Of a stretch of 64,000 nt of DNA, positions 24,370 to 34,000 are shown piece by piece. Below the pieces are notes generated by a model, which saw nothing but the letters and a program-made list of their open reading frames with translations, was not told the DNA's origin and did no database searches. How positions within the stretch are numbered: the stretch's first letter is position 1; every line of letters starts with the position of its first letter. A program made the translations under genes and the position numbers. The stretch comes from Streptomyces xylophagus (GTDB lineage Bacteria > Actinomycetota > Actinomycetes > Streptomycetales > Streptomycetaceae): NCBI RefSeq assembly GCF_000716435.1, contig NZ_JNWO01000018.1, positions 62,001 through 126,000 of the forward strand, given 5' to 3'.

Positions 24370-25475
24370 ACGGCATGGCCAAGCCCCGCGAACCCGACCG
24401 CATGACCCGGCCCGGAACCGGAACCGGAACCGGGGCCTTCCGCCCCGCCGGCGTCACCGTGCTGCGCCCCCGCCCCACCATCTCCCTTCTCCTGCACCGC
24501 CGTTCGGCCGCCGTCGCCGTAACTCTCCTGCTGCTCCTCGGTGTTGCGATGACCGCGGCCGCGTGTCTCGGGCAGACCTACATCCCGCCCGCCGAGGTGT
24601 GGCACACGCTCCGTACCGGTTCCGGGCAGTACGACCTCGTCGTCAACGAGTTGCGGGTGCCGCGGATCGTGCTGGGCGCGCTGGTCGGGGTGGCGCTCGG
24701 GCTCGCGGGGGCGCTCGTGCAGACCGTCACCCGGAATCCGCTGGCCAGTCCGGACGTGATCGGTGTCGGGCACGGCGCCGCCGCCGCGACGGTGCTCGCG
24801 TTGTCCTTCGGATTCGTCAACTCGCCCAGTGCCATGCCCGCCGTCTCCGTAGTGGGTGGGCTCGCCGCCGCCGCGCTCGTGTACGTGCTGGCGTGGCGGC
24901 ACGGGATGCAGCCAAGTCGGTTCGTGCTGACGGGAGTTGGCATCGGGGTCGCGCTGTCGGCCGTAGTGCAGCTGTATCTCGCGGACAGCGAGCTGGAGGC
25001 CGCCGAGCAGGTCAAGCTGTGGCTGACCGGGTCTCTCAACGGGCGGGGCTGGGAGCAGGCGGGGCCGTTGGCCGTCGTACTGCTGCTGTCGCTGCCCGCG
25101 TTGGTGTGGGCGGGCCGGGCCGTGCGGCCGCTCGGGCTCGACGGCGACACGGCGGCGTCGCTCGGGGTGCGGGTGGACCGGACGCGGCTCGCGCTGACCG
25201 TACTGGGGGTGGTGCTGGCGGCCACGGCGACCGGGGCGGCCGGGCCGATCGGGTTCGTCGCGCTGACCGCGCCGCAGTTGGCCCGGCGGCTCACCCGTAC
25301 GCCTCAACTGCCGTTGGTTTGCTCGGCGTTGGCGGGTGCGGTGATTTTGGTGACCGCGGACCTCGCCGCCCGGACCGTGCTGCCCCCGCTGGAGGTTCCG
25401 GTGGGGGCGCTCACCTCGTTGGTAGGGGGGCCGTATCTGTTGTGGCTGTTGGGGCGGAACAGGGTGGGGGGCTGA
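24366..25475 (+). CDS. Iron-siderophore ABC transporter permease (FecCD family), second subunit
   Basis: A 369-residue FecCD permease with the blocks LVQTVTRNPLASPDVIGVG and GPIGFVALTAPQLARRL. The ATG at 24366 overlaps the previous stop (ATGA). The first 40 residues form a hydrophilic Gly-Thr-rich extension (TGTGTGTG), longer than usual and probably disordered in the cytoplasm. No ATP-binding subunit follows: the next gene, 164 bp further, is an alcohol dehydrogenase on the other strand. The system must borrow an ATPase encoded elsewhere. Confidence 0.93.
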   Translation: MNGMAKPREPDRMTRPGTGTGTGAFRPAGVTVLRPRPTISLLLHRRSAAVAVTLLLLLGVAMTAAACLGQTYIPPAEVWHTLRTGSGQYDLVVNELRVPRIVLGALVGVALGLAGALVQTVTRNPLASPDVIGVGHGAAAATVLALSFGFVNSPSAMPAVSVVGGLAAAALVYVLAWRHGMQPSRFVLTGVGIGVALSAVVQLYLADSELEAAEQVKLWLTGSLNGRGWEQAGPLAVVLLLSLPALVWAGRAVRPLGLDGDTAASLGVRVDRTRLALTVLGVVLAATATGAAGPIGFVALTAPQLARRLTRTPQLPLVCSALAGAVILVTADLAARTVLPPLEVPVGALTSLVGGPYLLWLLGRNRVGG

Positions 25476-25507
25476 GGGTCGTCGGCGACTGCGGGTGCGT
25501 CGTGGTT

Positions 25508-25582
25508 GCTCGCGCAGTTCCCCGCGCCCCTAAAAGACGCAGGGCGACCGGTGTTTTTAGGGGCGCGGGGAACTGCGCGACC
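25508..25582. repeat. Dispersed intergenic palindrome, type 1
   Basis: Two 28-bp arms around CGCGCAGTTCCCCGCGCCCC (25508-25535) and its reverse complement (25555-25582) form a long hairpin with an intervening 19 bp. A near-identical palindrome occurs at 63859-63937 and a half-copy at 35429-35455. It lies between the convergent FecCD and alcohol dehydrogenase genes, so termination is possible. Confidence 0.85.
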
Positions 25583-25638
25583 AGCCCCGACGCACCCGCA
25601 CTCGACAGCGCGCCGGGACCCGGTTTGAAGCGACGCCG

Positions 25639-26679
25639 TCAGATCGTGGCCGTGTCGATCACGAACCGGTACCGCACATCACTGGTCAGCACCCGCTCGT
25701 ACGCCTCGTTGATCTGATCCGCGGAGATGAGCTCGATCTCGGCGCCGAAGCCGTGCTCGGCGCAGAAGTCCAGCATCTCCTGGGTCTCCCGGATGCCGCC
25801 GATGCCGGAACCGGCGAGGGTCTTGCGGCCGCTGATCACGGAGAACAGGTTGAGGGAGACGGGCTCCTCGGGGGCGCCCACGTTCACCAGCGCGCCGTCC
25901 GTCTTCAGCAGCGAGAGGTACGCGCCGAGGTCGAGCGGGGCCGACACCGTGGAGACGATGAGGTCGAGGGTGCCCCGCAGCTCCTCGAAGGTCTTCGGGT
26001 CGCTGGTCGCGTAGTAGTGGTCGGCGCCCAGCTTCAGGCCGTCCTCCTGCTTGCGCAGGGACTGCGAGAGGACCGTGACCTCCGCGCCGAGCGCGTGCGC
26101 GATCTTGACGCCCATGTGGCCGAGGCCGCCCATGCCGACGATCGCGACCTTCTTGCCGGGGCCGGCGTTCCAGTGCTTCAGGGGCGAGTACAGGGTGATG
26201 CCGGCGCAGAGCAGCGGCGCGGCCTCGTCGAGGGAGATGCCCTCGGGGATGCCGACGACGAAGTTCTCGTCGACGACGATTGTCTCGGCGTAACCGCCGT
26301 AGGTGGGCTCGCCGTCCTTGCCGACGGAGTTGTACGTGCCGACGTTGCCGCCGGTGCAGTACTGCTCCAGGCCGGCCTTGCAGTTGTCGCACTCGCGGCA
26401 GGAGTCGACCATGCAGCCGACACCCACCCGGTCGCCGACCTGGAACTTCGTGACGCCGGGGCCGACCTCGGAGACGATGCCGGCGATCTCGTGGCCGGGC
26501 ACCATCGGGAAGGTGGCCTCGCCCCAGCCCTCGCGGGCCTGGTGGATGTCCGAGTGGCAGATACCGGCGAACTTGATGTCGATCAGGATGTCGAACTCGC
26601 GGACGGCCCGGCGCTCGATGGTGGTGCGCTCCAAGGGAGCCTTGGCGGCGGGGGCGGCGTACGCAGCGACTGTGGTCAT
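25639..26679 (-). CDS. Zinc-dependent NAD(P) alcohol dehydrogenase (YahK/cinnamyl-alcohol dehydrogenase type)
   Basis: A 346-residue medium-chain dehydrogenase. Catalytic zinc ligands are in GICHSDIH (Cys, about residue 37) and VPGHEIAG (His-Glu). The structural zinc site is [20 protein letters not shown], with four cysteines. [11 protein letters not shown] is the nucleotide-binding loop. It resembles YahK-like aldehyde reductases with broad substrate range. It is divergent from an XRE regulator 170 bp away, which is the probable controller. Confidence 0.94.
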   Translation of the reverse strand: MTTVAAYAAPAAKAPLERTTIERRAVREFDILIDIKFAGICHSDIHQAREGWGEATFPMVPGHEIAGIVSEVGPGVTKFQVGDRVGVGCMVDSCRECDNCKAGLEQYCTGGNVGTYNSVGKDGEPTYGGYAETIVVDENFVVGIPEGISLDEAAPLLCAGITLYSPLKHWNAGPGKKVAIVGMGGLGHMGVKIAHALGAEVTVLSQSLRKQEDGLKLGADHYYATSDPKTFEELRGTLDLIVSTVSAPLDLGAYLSLLKTDGALVNVGAPEEPVSLNLFSVISGRKTLAGSGIGGIRETQEMLDFCAEHGFGAEIELISADQINEAYERVLTSDVRYRFVIDTATI

Positions 26680-26849
26680 GCCGGAACTCTCCTAGGGGGG
26701 ATGTGCACCCGGCTGCCTTCCGACCGGGCACGACAGTCAGCCTGCCCGAAAGTGCTACGACTACCCAGACCACGCCTCTGCGTACGTCCGCTGTGCCTAC
26801 CACCAGCGAGGTCAGGCTCCTGGGCGTACGACCGGGAATACTGGAGCGT

Positions 26850-27785
26850 ATGGACGAACACCCCGCATCCGCCGCCGAGCCCGCCACGGACACCGGCCGA
26901 TCCCTGGACCGGCGTGCCGAGCTCAGCGAGTTCCTGCGCACCCGGCGGGCCCGGCTGCAACCTCAGGACGTCGGTCTGCCGGACTTCGGGCGGCACCGCC
27001 GGGTGCCCGGGCTGCGGCGCGAGGAGCTGGCGCAGCTGGCCGGGGTGTCGGTGGCGTACTACACGCGGCTGGAGCAGGGCAACGGACGGAACGTGTCGGC
27101 CGAGGTTCTCGACGCGATCGCCCGCGCCCTGCGCCTGACCGACGCCGAGTCCTCGCACCTCACGCACCTGGCGAAGCCGAAGCAGCACAAGAAGAAGCCG
27201 TCGTCGCCGTCCCAGCAGGTGCGGGTGCCGCTGCGGCAGCTGATCGACACGATCGACACGGTCCCGGCGTACGTCTGCGGCCGGCGCACGGACATCCTGG
27301 TCTGGAACCGGATGGCCGCGGCCGTCTTCGGCGACTGGTCGCAGCTGCCGCCGCAGGAGCGGAACTGGGCGCGGCTGGTGTTCCTGCGGCCCGAGTACCG
27401 GGACCTGTTCGTGGAGTGGGAGCAGAAGGCCTCGGACATCGTCAGCATGCTCCGGATGGACGCGGGCTGCCATCCGGACGACCCGCGGCTGTCCGCCCTG
27501 GTGGGCGAACTCTCCGTGAAGAGCGAGGAGTTCAGGCGCCTGTGGGCCACCCACGACGTCAAGGAGAAGACCTACGGCGTCAAGCACCTGCACCATCCCC
27601 TGGTGGGCGACCTGACCCTGCACTTCGAGGGCTTCCACCTGTCCGACGGCTCCGAGCAGTCCCTGATCACCTACCACGCCGAACCGGGCTCCCCGTCGGC
27701 CGACGCCCTGCGCCTGCTGGCGAGTTGGGGCACGGACGCGACCCTCGCGGGGTCGTCCGCTCCCCGTCCCGATCTCACTCCGTGA
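26850..27785 (+). CDS. XRE-family regulator with MmyB-like ligand-binding domain
   Basis: A 311-residue regulator of the same family as the gene at 16835. The helix-turn-helix is around residues 25-95 (LRREELAQLAGVSVAYYTRL, then LEQGNGRNVS), and the MmyB/PAS-like domain occupies about 115-290, including YVCGRRTDILVWNRMAAAVF. A Lys-rich linker (KPKQHKKKPS) joins the two. The ATG at 26850 is chosen; an in-frame upstream ATG at 26703 reads through the promoter. It is divergent from the alcohol dehydrogenase, which it probably regulates. Its end overlaps the next, convergent gene by 11 bp. Confidence 0.92.
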   Translation: MDEHPASAAEPATDTGRSLDRRAELSEFLRTRRARLQPQDVGLPDFGRHRRVPGLRREELAQLAGVSVAYYTRLEQGNGRNVSAEVLDAIARALRLTDAESSHLTHLAKPKQHKKKPSSPSQQVRVPLRQLIDTIDTVPAYVCGRRTDILVWNRMAAAVFGDWSQLPPQERNWARLVFLRPEYRDLFVEWEQKASDIVSMLRMDAGCHPDDPRLSALVGELSVKSEEFRRLWATHDVKEKTYGVKHLHHPLVGDLTLHFEGFHLSDGSEQSLITYHAEPGSPSADALRLLASWGTDATLAGSSAPRPDLTP

Positions 27786-28287
27786 CGCCCAGGTCCGCCC
27801 GCATCAGCCGCCGCATCGCGGCCAGCCGCGGCTCGGCCTCCTTCAGGTCGACCAGGACCTGCTCGGCGCTCTCACCGTCCCGGGGCAGACCCCGGTCGAG
27901 CCGTTTCACGGCCGCGTCGACGTCCGCGAGGACCTCGTTGACCGCGCGGGAGGCGTCCAGGACGCGTTCGGGTACGACCATCTGCGCCTCGGCGTAACGG
28001 TCCCGGTGGTCCCGGCGCGCCTCCTCCAACTGGTCGCGTTCCAGTTCGGTGTAGACACTGTCGCGGAGGCGGTGCAGGGCGTCCTTGAGCAGCGTGTGGA
28101 ACTGACGCGAGGAACGGTTCATCGCCGTGTACGCGTCCCGGCGCTCCTCGAACCGCCGTCTGTGCTCGGCGAGTTGGGCCTCCTCGCCGCGCTGCCGGGC
28201 GGTGAGGCGCTGGCTGAGGACGGGCGCGAAGAGCGTACCGAGCACGCCGACGACGGCGGTGATCATGGCGGTCACGGCGGTGGTCAT
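27775..28287 (-). CDS. Membrane-anchored coiled-coil hypothetical protein
   Basis: A 170-residue protein: a hydrophobic N-terminal helix (about residues 4-24) acts as a membrane anchor, then a long, strongly charged alpha-helical region (about 28-165) rich in Arg, Glu and Ala, with coiled-coil character (AEHRRRFEERRDAYTAMNR). No catalytic motif is visible. Similar single-helix plus coiled-coil proteins are common in Streptomyces, with no function known to me. It overlaps the 3' end of the convergent regulator by 11 bp. Confidence 0.75.
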   Translation of the reverse strand: MTTAVTAMITAVVGVLGTLFAPVLSQRLTARQRGEEAQLAEHRRRFEERRDAYTAMNRSSRQFHTLLKDALHRLRDSVYTELERDQLEEARRDHRDRYAEAQMVVPERVLDASRAVNEVLADVDAAVKRLDRGLPRDGESAEQVLVDLKEAEPRLAAMRRLMRADLGVTE

Positions 28288-28321
28288 GCGGTGACCTTAT
28301 GGCACCCCCGATACGGCGATG

Positions 28322-29092
28322 TCAGCCCTGATAGGGCGGCATCGATCCCCAACTCCACTGCGGCACGGGCTGATCCGCCGGCGGCTGCGCGTCCGGACCG
28401 GAGAAGTACACGGCCAGCCGCGTCCCCCACTCCACGTACGCGACGAACGCAGACCGGAACTCCGCGTCCGTCGGCAGGCCCGCGTCGTCCGCCGCGTCCT
28501 GGACGAGATTGACCCAACGGCGCCGCTGGGGCTCGGTGATGTGTTTGCCGAAGTGCTTGGCGACCATGTGGCCGTGGCCGCCCTGGGTCTCGGAGTAGGC
28601 CGCCGGTCCACCGAAGACCTCGGCCAGCCAGAGGGCGACATGCCCGGCGTGCTCGGGGGCCAGGTCGGCGAAGAGGGGGGCGAGGAGGTCGTCCTTGAGC
28701 ACCTTGCCGTAGAAGACGTCGGTCAGCCGGGAGAAGGCCTCGGCGCCGCCCGCCCAGTCGTACAGGGTGGGGACGGCCGAGCCGTCGCCGTGCACGCCGG
28801 TCGGCCTGTAGTGGCGCATCTCCTCGATGTCCTCCACGTACCGGCCGATCTCGGCGAGGAACGGCGGGAACAGGTCCGACCTGCGGAAACCGTCCAGGTG
28901 TGCCTCGGTCGACGTCCACGTGATGCGGAGCACGAAGTGCTCCGGGTCCTCCTCGCACCGGGTCAGTTCGTACGACACGCACTGCGGGGCCACGGCCAGT
29001 TGGCGCGCGGCCCGGGTGTAGGCGGCCAGGAACTCCACCGACCGCTGCTCGGGGATGCGGTACCGGATGTATTCGACGGTCTGGGCAGTCAT
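28322..29092 (-). CDS. Antibiotic-biosynthesis-monooxygenase domain fused to a group II truncated haemoglobin
   Basis: A 256-residue two-domain protein. Residues 1-100 form an ABM ferredoxin-like domain (IRYRIPEQRSVEFLAAYTRA, ELTRCEEDPEHFVLR). Residues 115-240 form a truncated haemoglobin: LTDVFYGKVLKDDLLAPLFAD, the proximal-His helix around GHGHMVAKHFGKHIT, then the RRRWVNLV segment with the Trp expected at G8 of group II globins. The ATG at 29092 is preferred over an upstream one at 29131. I recall this fusion from the literature on Streptomyces globins; the physiological substrate is unsettled. A haem-dependent oxygen or NO chemistry is plausible. Confidence 0.9.
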   Translation of the reverse strand: MTAQTVEYIRYRIPEQRSVEFLAAYTRAARQLAVAPQCVSYELTRCEEDPEHFVLRITWTSTEAHLDGFRRSDLFPPFLAEIGRYVEDIEEMRHYRPTGVHGDGSAVPTLYDWAGGAEAFSRLTDVFYGKVLKDDLLAPLFADLAPEHAGHVALWLAEVFGGPAAYSETQGGHGHMVAKHFGKHITEPQRRRWVNLVQDAADDAGLPTDAEFRSAFVAYVEWGTRLAVYFSGPDAQPPADQPVPQWSWGSMPPYQG

Positions 29093-29246
29093 GGAGTCAC
29101 GGAAACACGAACGGCCCGCCGGAAGCTGCACTTCCGCCGACCGGTTCGCTACGGGCTCACTTCACCCCTTCAAGGGACACCATGAAAAGTCCGAGCCGGG
29201 CCGCCCCAAGAAGGACCAGGACCACCCCGGTGATGTCCCACCCGGG

Positions 29247-30977
29247 TCAGGGGCTCGACACGGCCTCGCGCAGTTCGAGGTAGGCGGCCGTGACGTCGCC
29301 GAGGCACAGTGTGGTGATGTCCTCGAGTGACGGGGTGTCCGAGCCGCCGAGGGCCTCGTACACGCGCAGGTCCCGCGAGGCGGCGGCCTTACGGCACAGT
29401 TCGCGTACGAAGCGGCCGTTGCCCAACTGGTCGATCAGCTCGTCGCGGATCGCGTCGTCGCAGGCGGACCGCAGCGCCATCGCGGCGTCCTCGGCCAGGA
29501 CATCGCCCTGCGCCGCCACCAAGTTCCGCGCGATGAGGACCAGTTCGGGCGCGGTGTACGACGGGAAGTCCACTCGGGTGGTGAAGCGCGAGGCCAGGCC
29601 CGGGTTGCTGGCCAGCAGTTCGGCGATCTCGTCCGGATAGCCGGCCAGGACCACCACCAGCCGGTCGCGGTCGTCCTCGGCCCGCTTGAGCAGCACCTGC
29701 AGCGCCTCGTCGCCGAACGCGTCACCGCCGGAGTAGCCGCTGTTGGACAGTGCGTAGGCCTCGTCGATGAACAGCACGCCATCCAGGGCGGAGTCGATCG
29801 CCTTGGTCGTCTTGAGGGCGGTCTCACCGAGGTGCTGTCCGACCAGGTCGACGCGCTGGGCCTCGACGACCTGCCCCTTTTCCAGCAGTCCGAGTCCGGC
29901 GAACAGCTTTCCGACGATGCGGGCGACCGTGGTCTTGCCCGTACCGGGAGGACCGGCGAACACGAAGTGCTGTGGGGCAACGGTGGATGGCAGACCTTGT
30001 TGCCTCCGAATCGCCGACATGCGCAACTGGGCTGTCAGAGTCCGGAGTTGGCGCTTGACGGGATCGAGGCCGACCATGTCGTCAAGGAGCGACATCGCCT
30101 CGGCCAGGTGCTCTTCCCTGATCGCCGAGTCGTCCGGGGCGCCGCCGGCAGCCGTGCTGGTCGGTGCGGGATCGCTCTCGGGTCGTACCGCCGGTGTCGG
30201 TGGGGACGGTTGCGCCGGGACTGCCACGGTCTCGGGCACGGTGGCCCGCGCGCGCTCCGCGACGTCGCCGAGACCCGGGAAACAGCGGAACGCGTACTGG
30301 TAGTCCCGCAGTGCCTCCTCGTCCCGCCCGAGTGCCTCCTTGGCCCGGCCACGCAGGTACGCCACCTCGGCGTCGAACTTGCTGCCCGCGTCGAATTTCA
30401 CGGGAAGTGGCGCCAGCACGTTCAACGCCTCGTGGAACACGGCCTGTTCGATCAACGCTCGTGCCACATAGAGCTGGGACTCGTCCCGCAGAAAGGCGTC
30501 GGTGATGTTCCGCGAGAAGTTCAGCACAAGCGGCCAGTCACGCTTGAGATGGGCGTATCGGGTACAGATGAACCGCGTCTCGTCGCAGTCGAGGGACGCG
30601 GTCCCGAGGGACTGCCAGGCCTCGTCGAGCCGGTCCTCGGCAAGGAGCCGGGCGATCCCCGCCAGCCAGAGGTCGCGATGCGTCTCCAGCCGGAACGTGA
30701 CGTAGAAACCGAGGTCGAAGCGGGACTTGAGAGGGGTACTCAGCTTGGTCCGCAGAGCTCCGAACGACCGCGCGTTCCATGCCATTTGGTCCACGGCCTC
30801 GGTCTGCCGGTACCCCGACGCGTGCAGCCCCAGCCAGGCGTCAGCGGCTGTCGGGTCGTGCCGTACGGCCTCCTCGAACCGGCGCCCGGCGATGTCCGCA
30901 CGGCCCTGTCGCAGAAACCCCACCGCGTCCGCCCAGGCCCGCTCGCATTTCCTGAGGTCGCCCCACGTTCCCGACAC
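29247..30977 (-). CDS. CbxX/EccA-like AAA+ ATPase with N-terminal TPR-like domain
   Basis: A 576-residue cytosolic ATPase. The N-terminal ~260 residues are helical and TPR-like, as in EccA; a Pro-rich linker (about 265-300) follows; then the AAA+ module with Walker A GPPGTGKTT (about residues 341-349), Walker B GVLFIDEAYAL, sensor 1 around VVVLAGY and an arginine finger around SRFTTRVDFPSY. The GTG at 30977 follows GGGGAGAGG; upstream starts are less well placed. EccA-like proteins chaperone type VII (ESX) substrates; no other ESX core gene is in the window, although WXG-type proteins are encoded at 37.7-43.1 kb. It could equally be a Rubisco-activase-like remodeller with another client. Confidence 0.9.
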   Translation of the reverse strand: MSGTWGDLRKCERAWADAVGFLRQGRADIAGRRFEEAVRHDPTAADAWLGLHASGYRQTEAVDQMAWNARSFGALRTKLSTPLKSRFDLGFYVTFRLETHRDLWLAGIARLLAEDRLDEAWQSLGTASLDCDETRFICTRYAHLKRDWPLVLNFSRNITDAFLRDESQLYVARALIEQAVFHEALNVLAPLPVKFDAGSKFDAEVAYLRGRAKEALGRDEEALRDYQYAFRCFPGLGDVAERARATVPETVAVPAQPSPPTPAVRPESDPAPTSTAAGGAPDDSAIREEHLAEAMSLLDDMVGLDPVKRQLRTLTAQLRMSAIRRQQGLPSTVAPQHFVFAGPPGTGKTTVARIVGKLFAGLGLLEKGQVVEAQRVDLVGQHLGETALKTTKAIDSALDGVLFIDEAYALSNSGYSGGDAFGDEALQVLLKRAEDDRDRLVVVLAGYPDEIAELLASNPGLASRFTTRVDFPSYTAPELVLIARNLVAAQGDVLAEDAAMALRSACDDAIRDELIDQLGNGRFVRELCRKAAASRDLRVYEALGGSDTPSLEDITTLCLGDVTAAYLELREAVSSP

Positions 30978-31022
30978 TGCCTCTCCCCTCATGCGGAGAT
31001 CCAGTTTCCCATGCACGCACAA

Positions 31023-31059
31023 GCGGCCTGTTCGAGACCCGGAGTCCCGAACAGGCCGC
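31023..31059 (-). terminator. Terminator hairpin after the S8 protease gene
   Basis: GCGGCCTGTTCG (31023-31034) pairs perfectly with CGAACAGGCCGC (31048-31059), a 12-bp stem with a 13-nt loop, 14 bp beyond the stop codon of the minus-strand protease gene. There is no long T tract, as is usual in Streptomyces. Confidence 0.75.
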
Positions 31060-31072
31060 CCGTGTCACGGAC

Positions 31073-34000
31073 CTACTTGGCGTAGTACGCGTTGTAGATC
31101 GAGACCGTCGACTTGTTGCCCTTCTTGTCGGCGATCTTCGCGTGGAACGAAATGGCCTTGCCCTTGGCCGGGTTGGTGACGGTGATCTTGCCGTTGACCA
31201 CGTTGACCTTCTTCCAGGTCTGGCCGTAGTCGTACGACACCCACACGCCCAGCGACTTGAGGTTGCGGCCGGCTGCCGCGCCCTCGACGGTGACCGGGAA
31301 GGTCACCTTCTTGCCGGCTTCCACGCGGCTGTCGAGACCGGTGACCGCGTTGAAGCGGGCCGTGGAGACCGGGAGTTGGGCGACCGTGGAGCCGCTCGGC
31401 TTCTTCGAGGAGAACGTCCAGCTCACGTCGATCCGGGTGGAGGCGGCGGCGACCTTGACGCTCCGGATGACCGAAGTGGTCAGCTTGTAGGAGGCGTTGC
31501 CGGCCGGGACCTTGAACGTGGACTCGCCGAACAGCGGGTCCTTGTTGGAGCCGACCTTGGTGCCGTTGCGGTACAGGGTCGTGTTCACCGAGGTGAACAG
31601 CGACGCACCCGGGTTCTTCTGGGAGTCGGCGAACAGCGGCACATACCCGGCGATCTCGTTGCCGCTGCGGAACACACCGTAGTCGGCGTCGAGGTGCGGT
31701 CCGAAGACCGCGGTGTTGAAGGTCCGGGAGTAGGTCTGGCCCCCCTTGAAGTTCTGCAGGGAGTCCAGCGAGTAGGAGGCGTCCGCGATCGGGAAGCCGT
31801 CCGCGTCGACCCCGGAGTCCTGCTCGAAGTCCAGCTCCCACTGCACCCCGTTGATGGTGGAGACGTGCAGGACGCGGGTGCCGGGCAGCTTCTGCTGGAC
31901 GCCGATGGAGGAGCCGCTGAAGCTGTCGGGCAGCCAGCCGAAGGCGGCGACCGAGCCGGTCTTGCCGCTCGCGGCGGCACCCAAGTGGGTCTTCACCGTG
32001 GCGAGTTCACTCGCCTTGTAGTGCTTGGTGTAGCCGGTGGCGAGCTGCTTGACCTTGGCGGCGGTCGTGGTGTCGTACTGCTCGTCGTCGCCCTTGGTGA
32101 AGTGCGCGTCCCACTGCTCGGAGAGCGAACCGTCGGTGATCTGCGGGCCGAGGTGCGCGGTGTGGAAGTTGTCGTACGTGTCCAGGAACCAGCCGAAGGA
32201 GTTGCCGCCCCCGTCCGGCGTCGTGATCGAGTAGGCCGGTGACGCGAAGGCCGACTTGGCGCCGGTGTCCGGCACCGTGATGTCGACCGGCTTCGCGGTG
32301 CGGGCGTCGATCGTGATCGAGGTGTTCTTGGCGATGTTCAGCTTGGGCTGGGCGAGCCAGTCGATGCCCTTGGAGGCGTCCTCCGGGTCCCCGAAGATTC
32401 CGGTGTCGAGGACGTAACCACCCTTGGGGACACGGACCTTGACGGTGCCCGAGGCGTCGTACGGGAAGAAGTAGCCGCTGGCGCCGAGGCCGGAGATGCC
32501 CGCGAGCGAGGCGCTGTAGTACTTGGCGGGGGTGCCGTCACGGTTGACGAACTTCAACGTGACGTCGTACGACTGCACTTCGCGCACCACGGCCGCGGCC
32601 GTACGGACACTCTGCCCGCCGCCCGTCGCCGTCACATACGCGGAGTACGCCCCGTCGAGCGTGCCGCCCAGCTTGGTGTCGACGGTCAGGCCGACCGAGG
32701 CGGTGCCGCCGGCCGGGACGGTCACCGAGGTCTTGGCGAGCTTGAAGAAGCCCGAAGGGGCCGTCTGGCCCTTGGGGTTGGTGGCGGCCACGGTGAGCTT
32801 GAGGGTGACGGCCGCGGTGCCGAGGTTGCGGTAGGTGACCTGCTTGGTGACCGGGGTGTCGTCGGTGTGCGGCCACTGCTGGATGCCGAAGCTCTCCGAC
32901 ACCGGGTCGGCGATCACGGTCTGCTTGATGGCCTTGTCGACGGCGATACGGCCCGAACCCTGTTGGAACGGCGTGTACTTGCCGCCCTTCGCGGACCCGG
33001 TCAGCGCGCCCTTGAGCTCGGCGTAACCCCACGTGGGGTGCTCCTGCTTGAGGATCGCGGCGGCACCGGCGACGTGCGGGGTCGCCATCGACGTACCCGA
33101 AATGGTCAGGTAGCCGGGCGGGTTCTCGCCGACCTCCTTGTCGATGACACTGCCCGGAGCCGCGGCGGCGGTGATGTCGACGCCGGGCGCGGTGACGTCC
33201 GGCTTGATGGCGCCGTCGCCGACGCGCGGGCCGGTGGAGGAGAAGTCGGCGAGCTTGTCGTTGCCGTCGACCGCGCCGACCGTGATGGCCGCGTCCGCGC
33301 TGCCGGGCGAACCGATCGACTGCGGGCCTTCGTTGCCCGCGGCGATCGCGAACAGGATCCCCTTCTCGGCGGAGAGCTTGTTGACCTCCGCCTCCAACGG
33401 GTCGATCTCCGGGGTGTCCTGGCCGCCCAGGCTGAGGTTGACGATGTCGGCGCCCTCCGCGGCCGCCCACTCCATGCCGGCGAGGATGCCGGAGTCGTCA
33501 CCGGAACCGTTGTCGTCGAGGACCTTGCCGTTGAGGATCTTCGCGCCGGGCGCGACACCCTTGTACTTGCCGTGCGACATGGCACCGGTGCCCGCCGCGA
33601 TGGACGCGACGTGCGTGCCGTGACCGAAGTGGTCGTTGGCGTCGGCGGCCGTGGAGAAGTTCTTGGACTCGATCACCTGGGTCTTCAGGTCCGGGTGGTC
33701 GGCGTCGACTCCGGTGTCCAGTACGGCGATCTTGACGCCCTTGCCGTCATAGCCGGCCGCCCACGCCTTCGGAGCGCCGATCTGCGGCACGGACTTGTCG
33801 AGGCTGGCCTTGCGGACGCCGTCGAGCCAGACGTGCGCGATGCCGGAAGCGGTCTTGTCGCCGTTGGTGACGGCGGCCCACAGCTCCGGCGCGTCCTTCT
33901 GCGGGGTCTGGACGGCGTCGGCGTTCAGGGTCTTCAGGGACCGGCGCAGCTTGCCCGCGTCCCGGACGTCGGCCTTGGTCGCGGTGGCCGCGCCCTGGTA

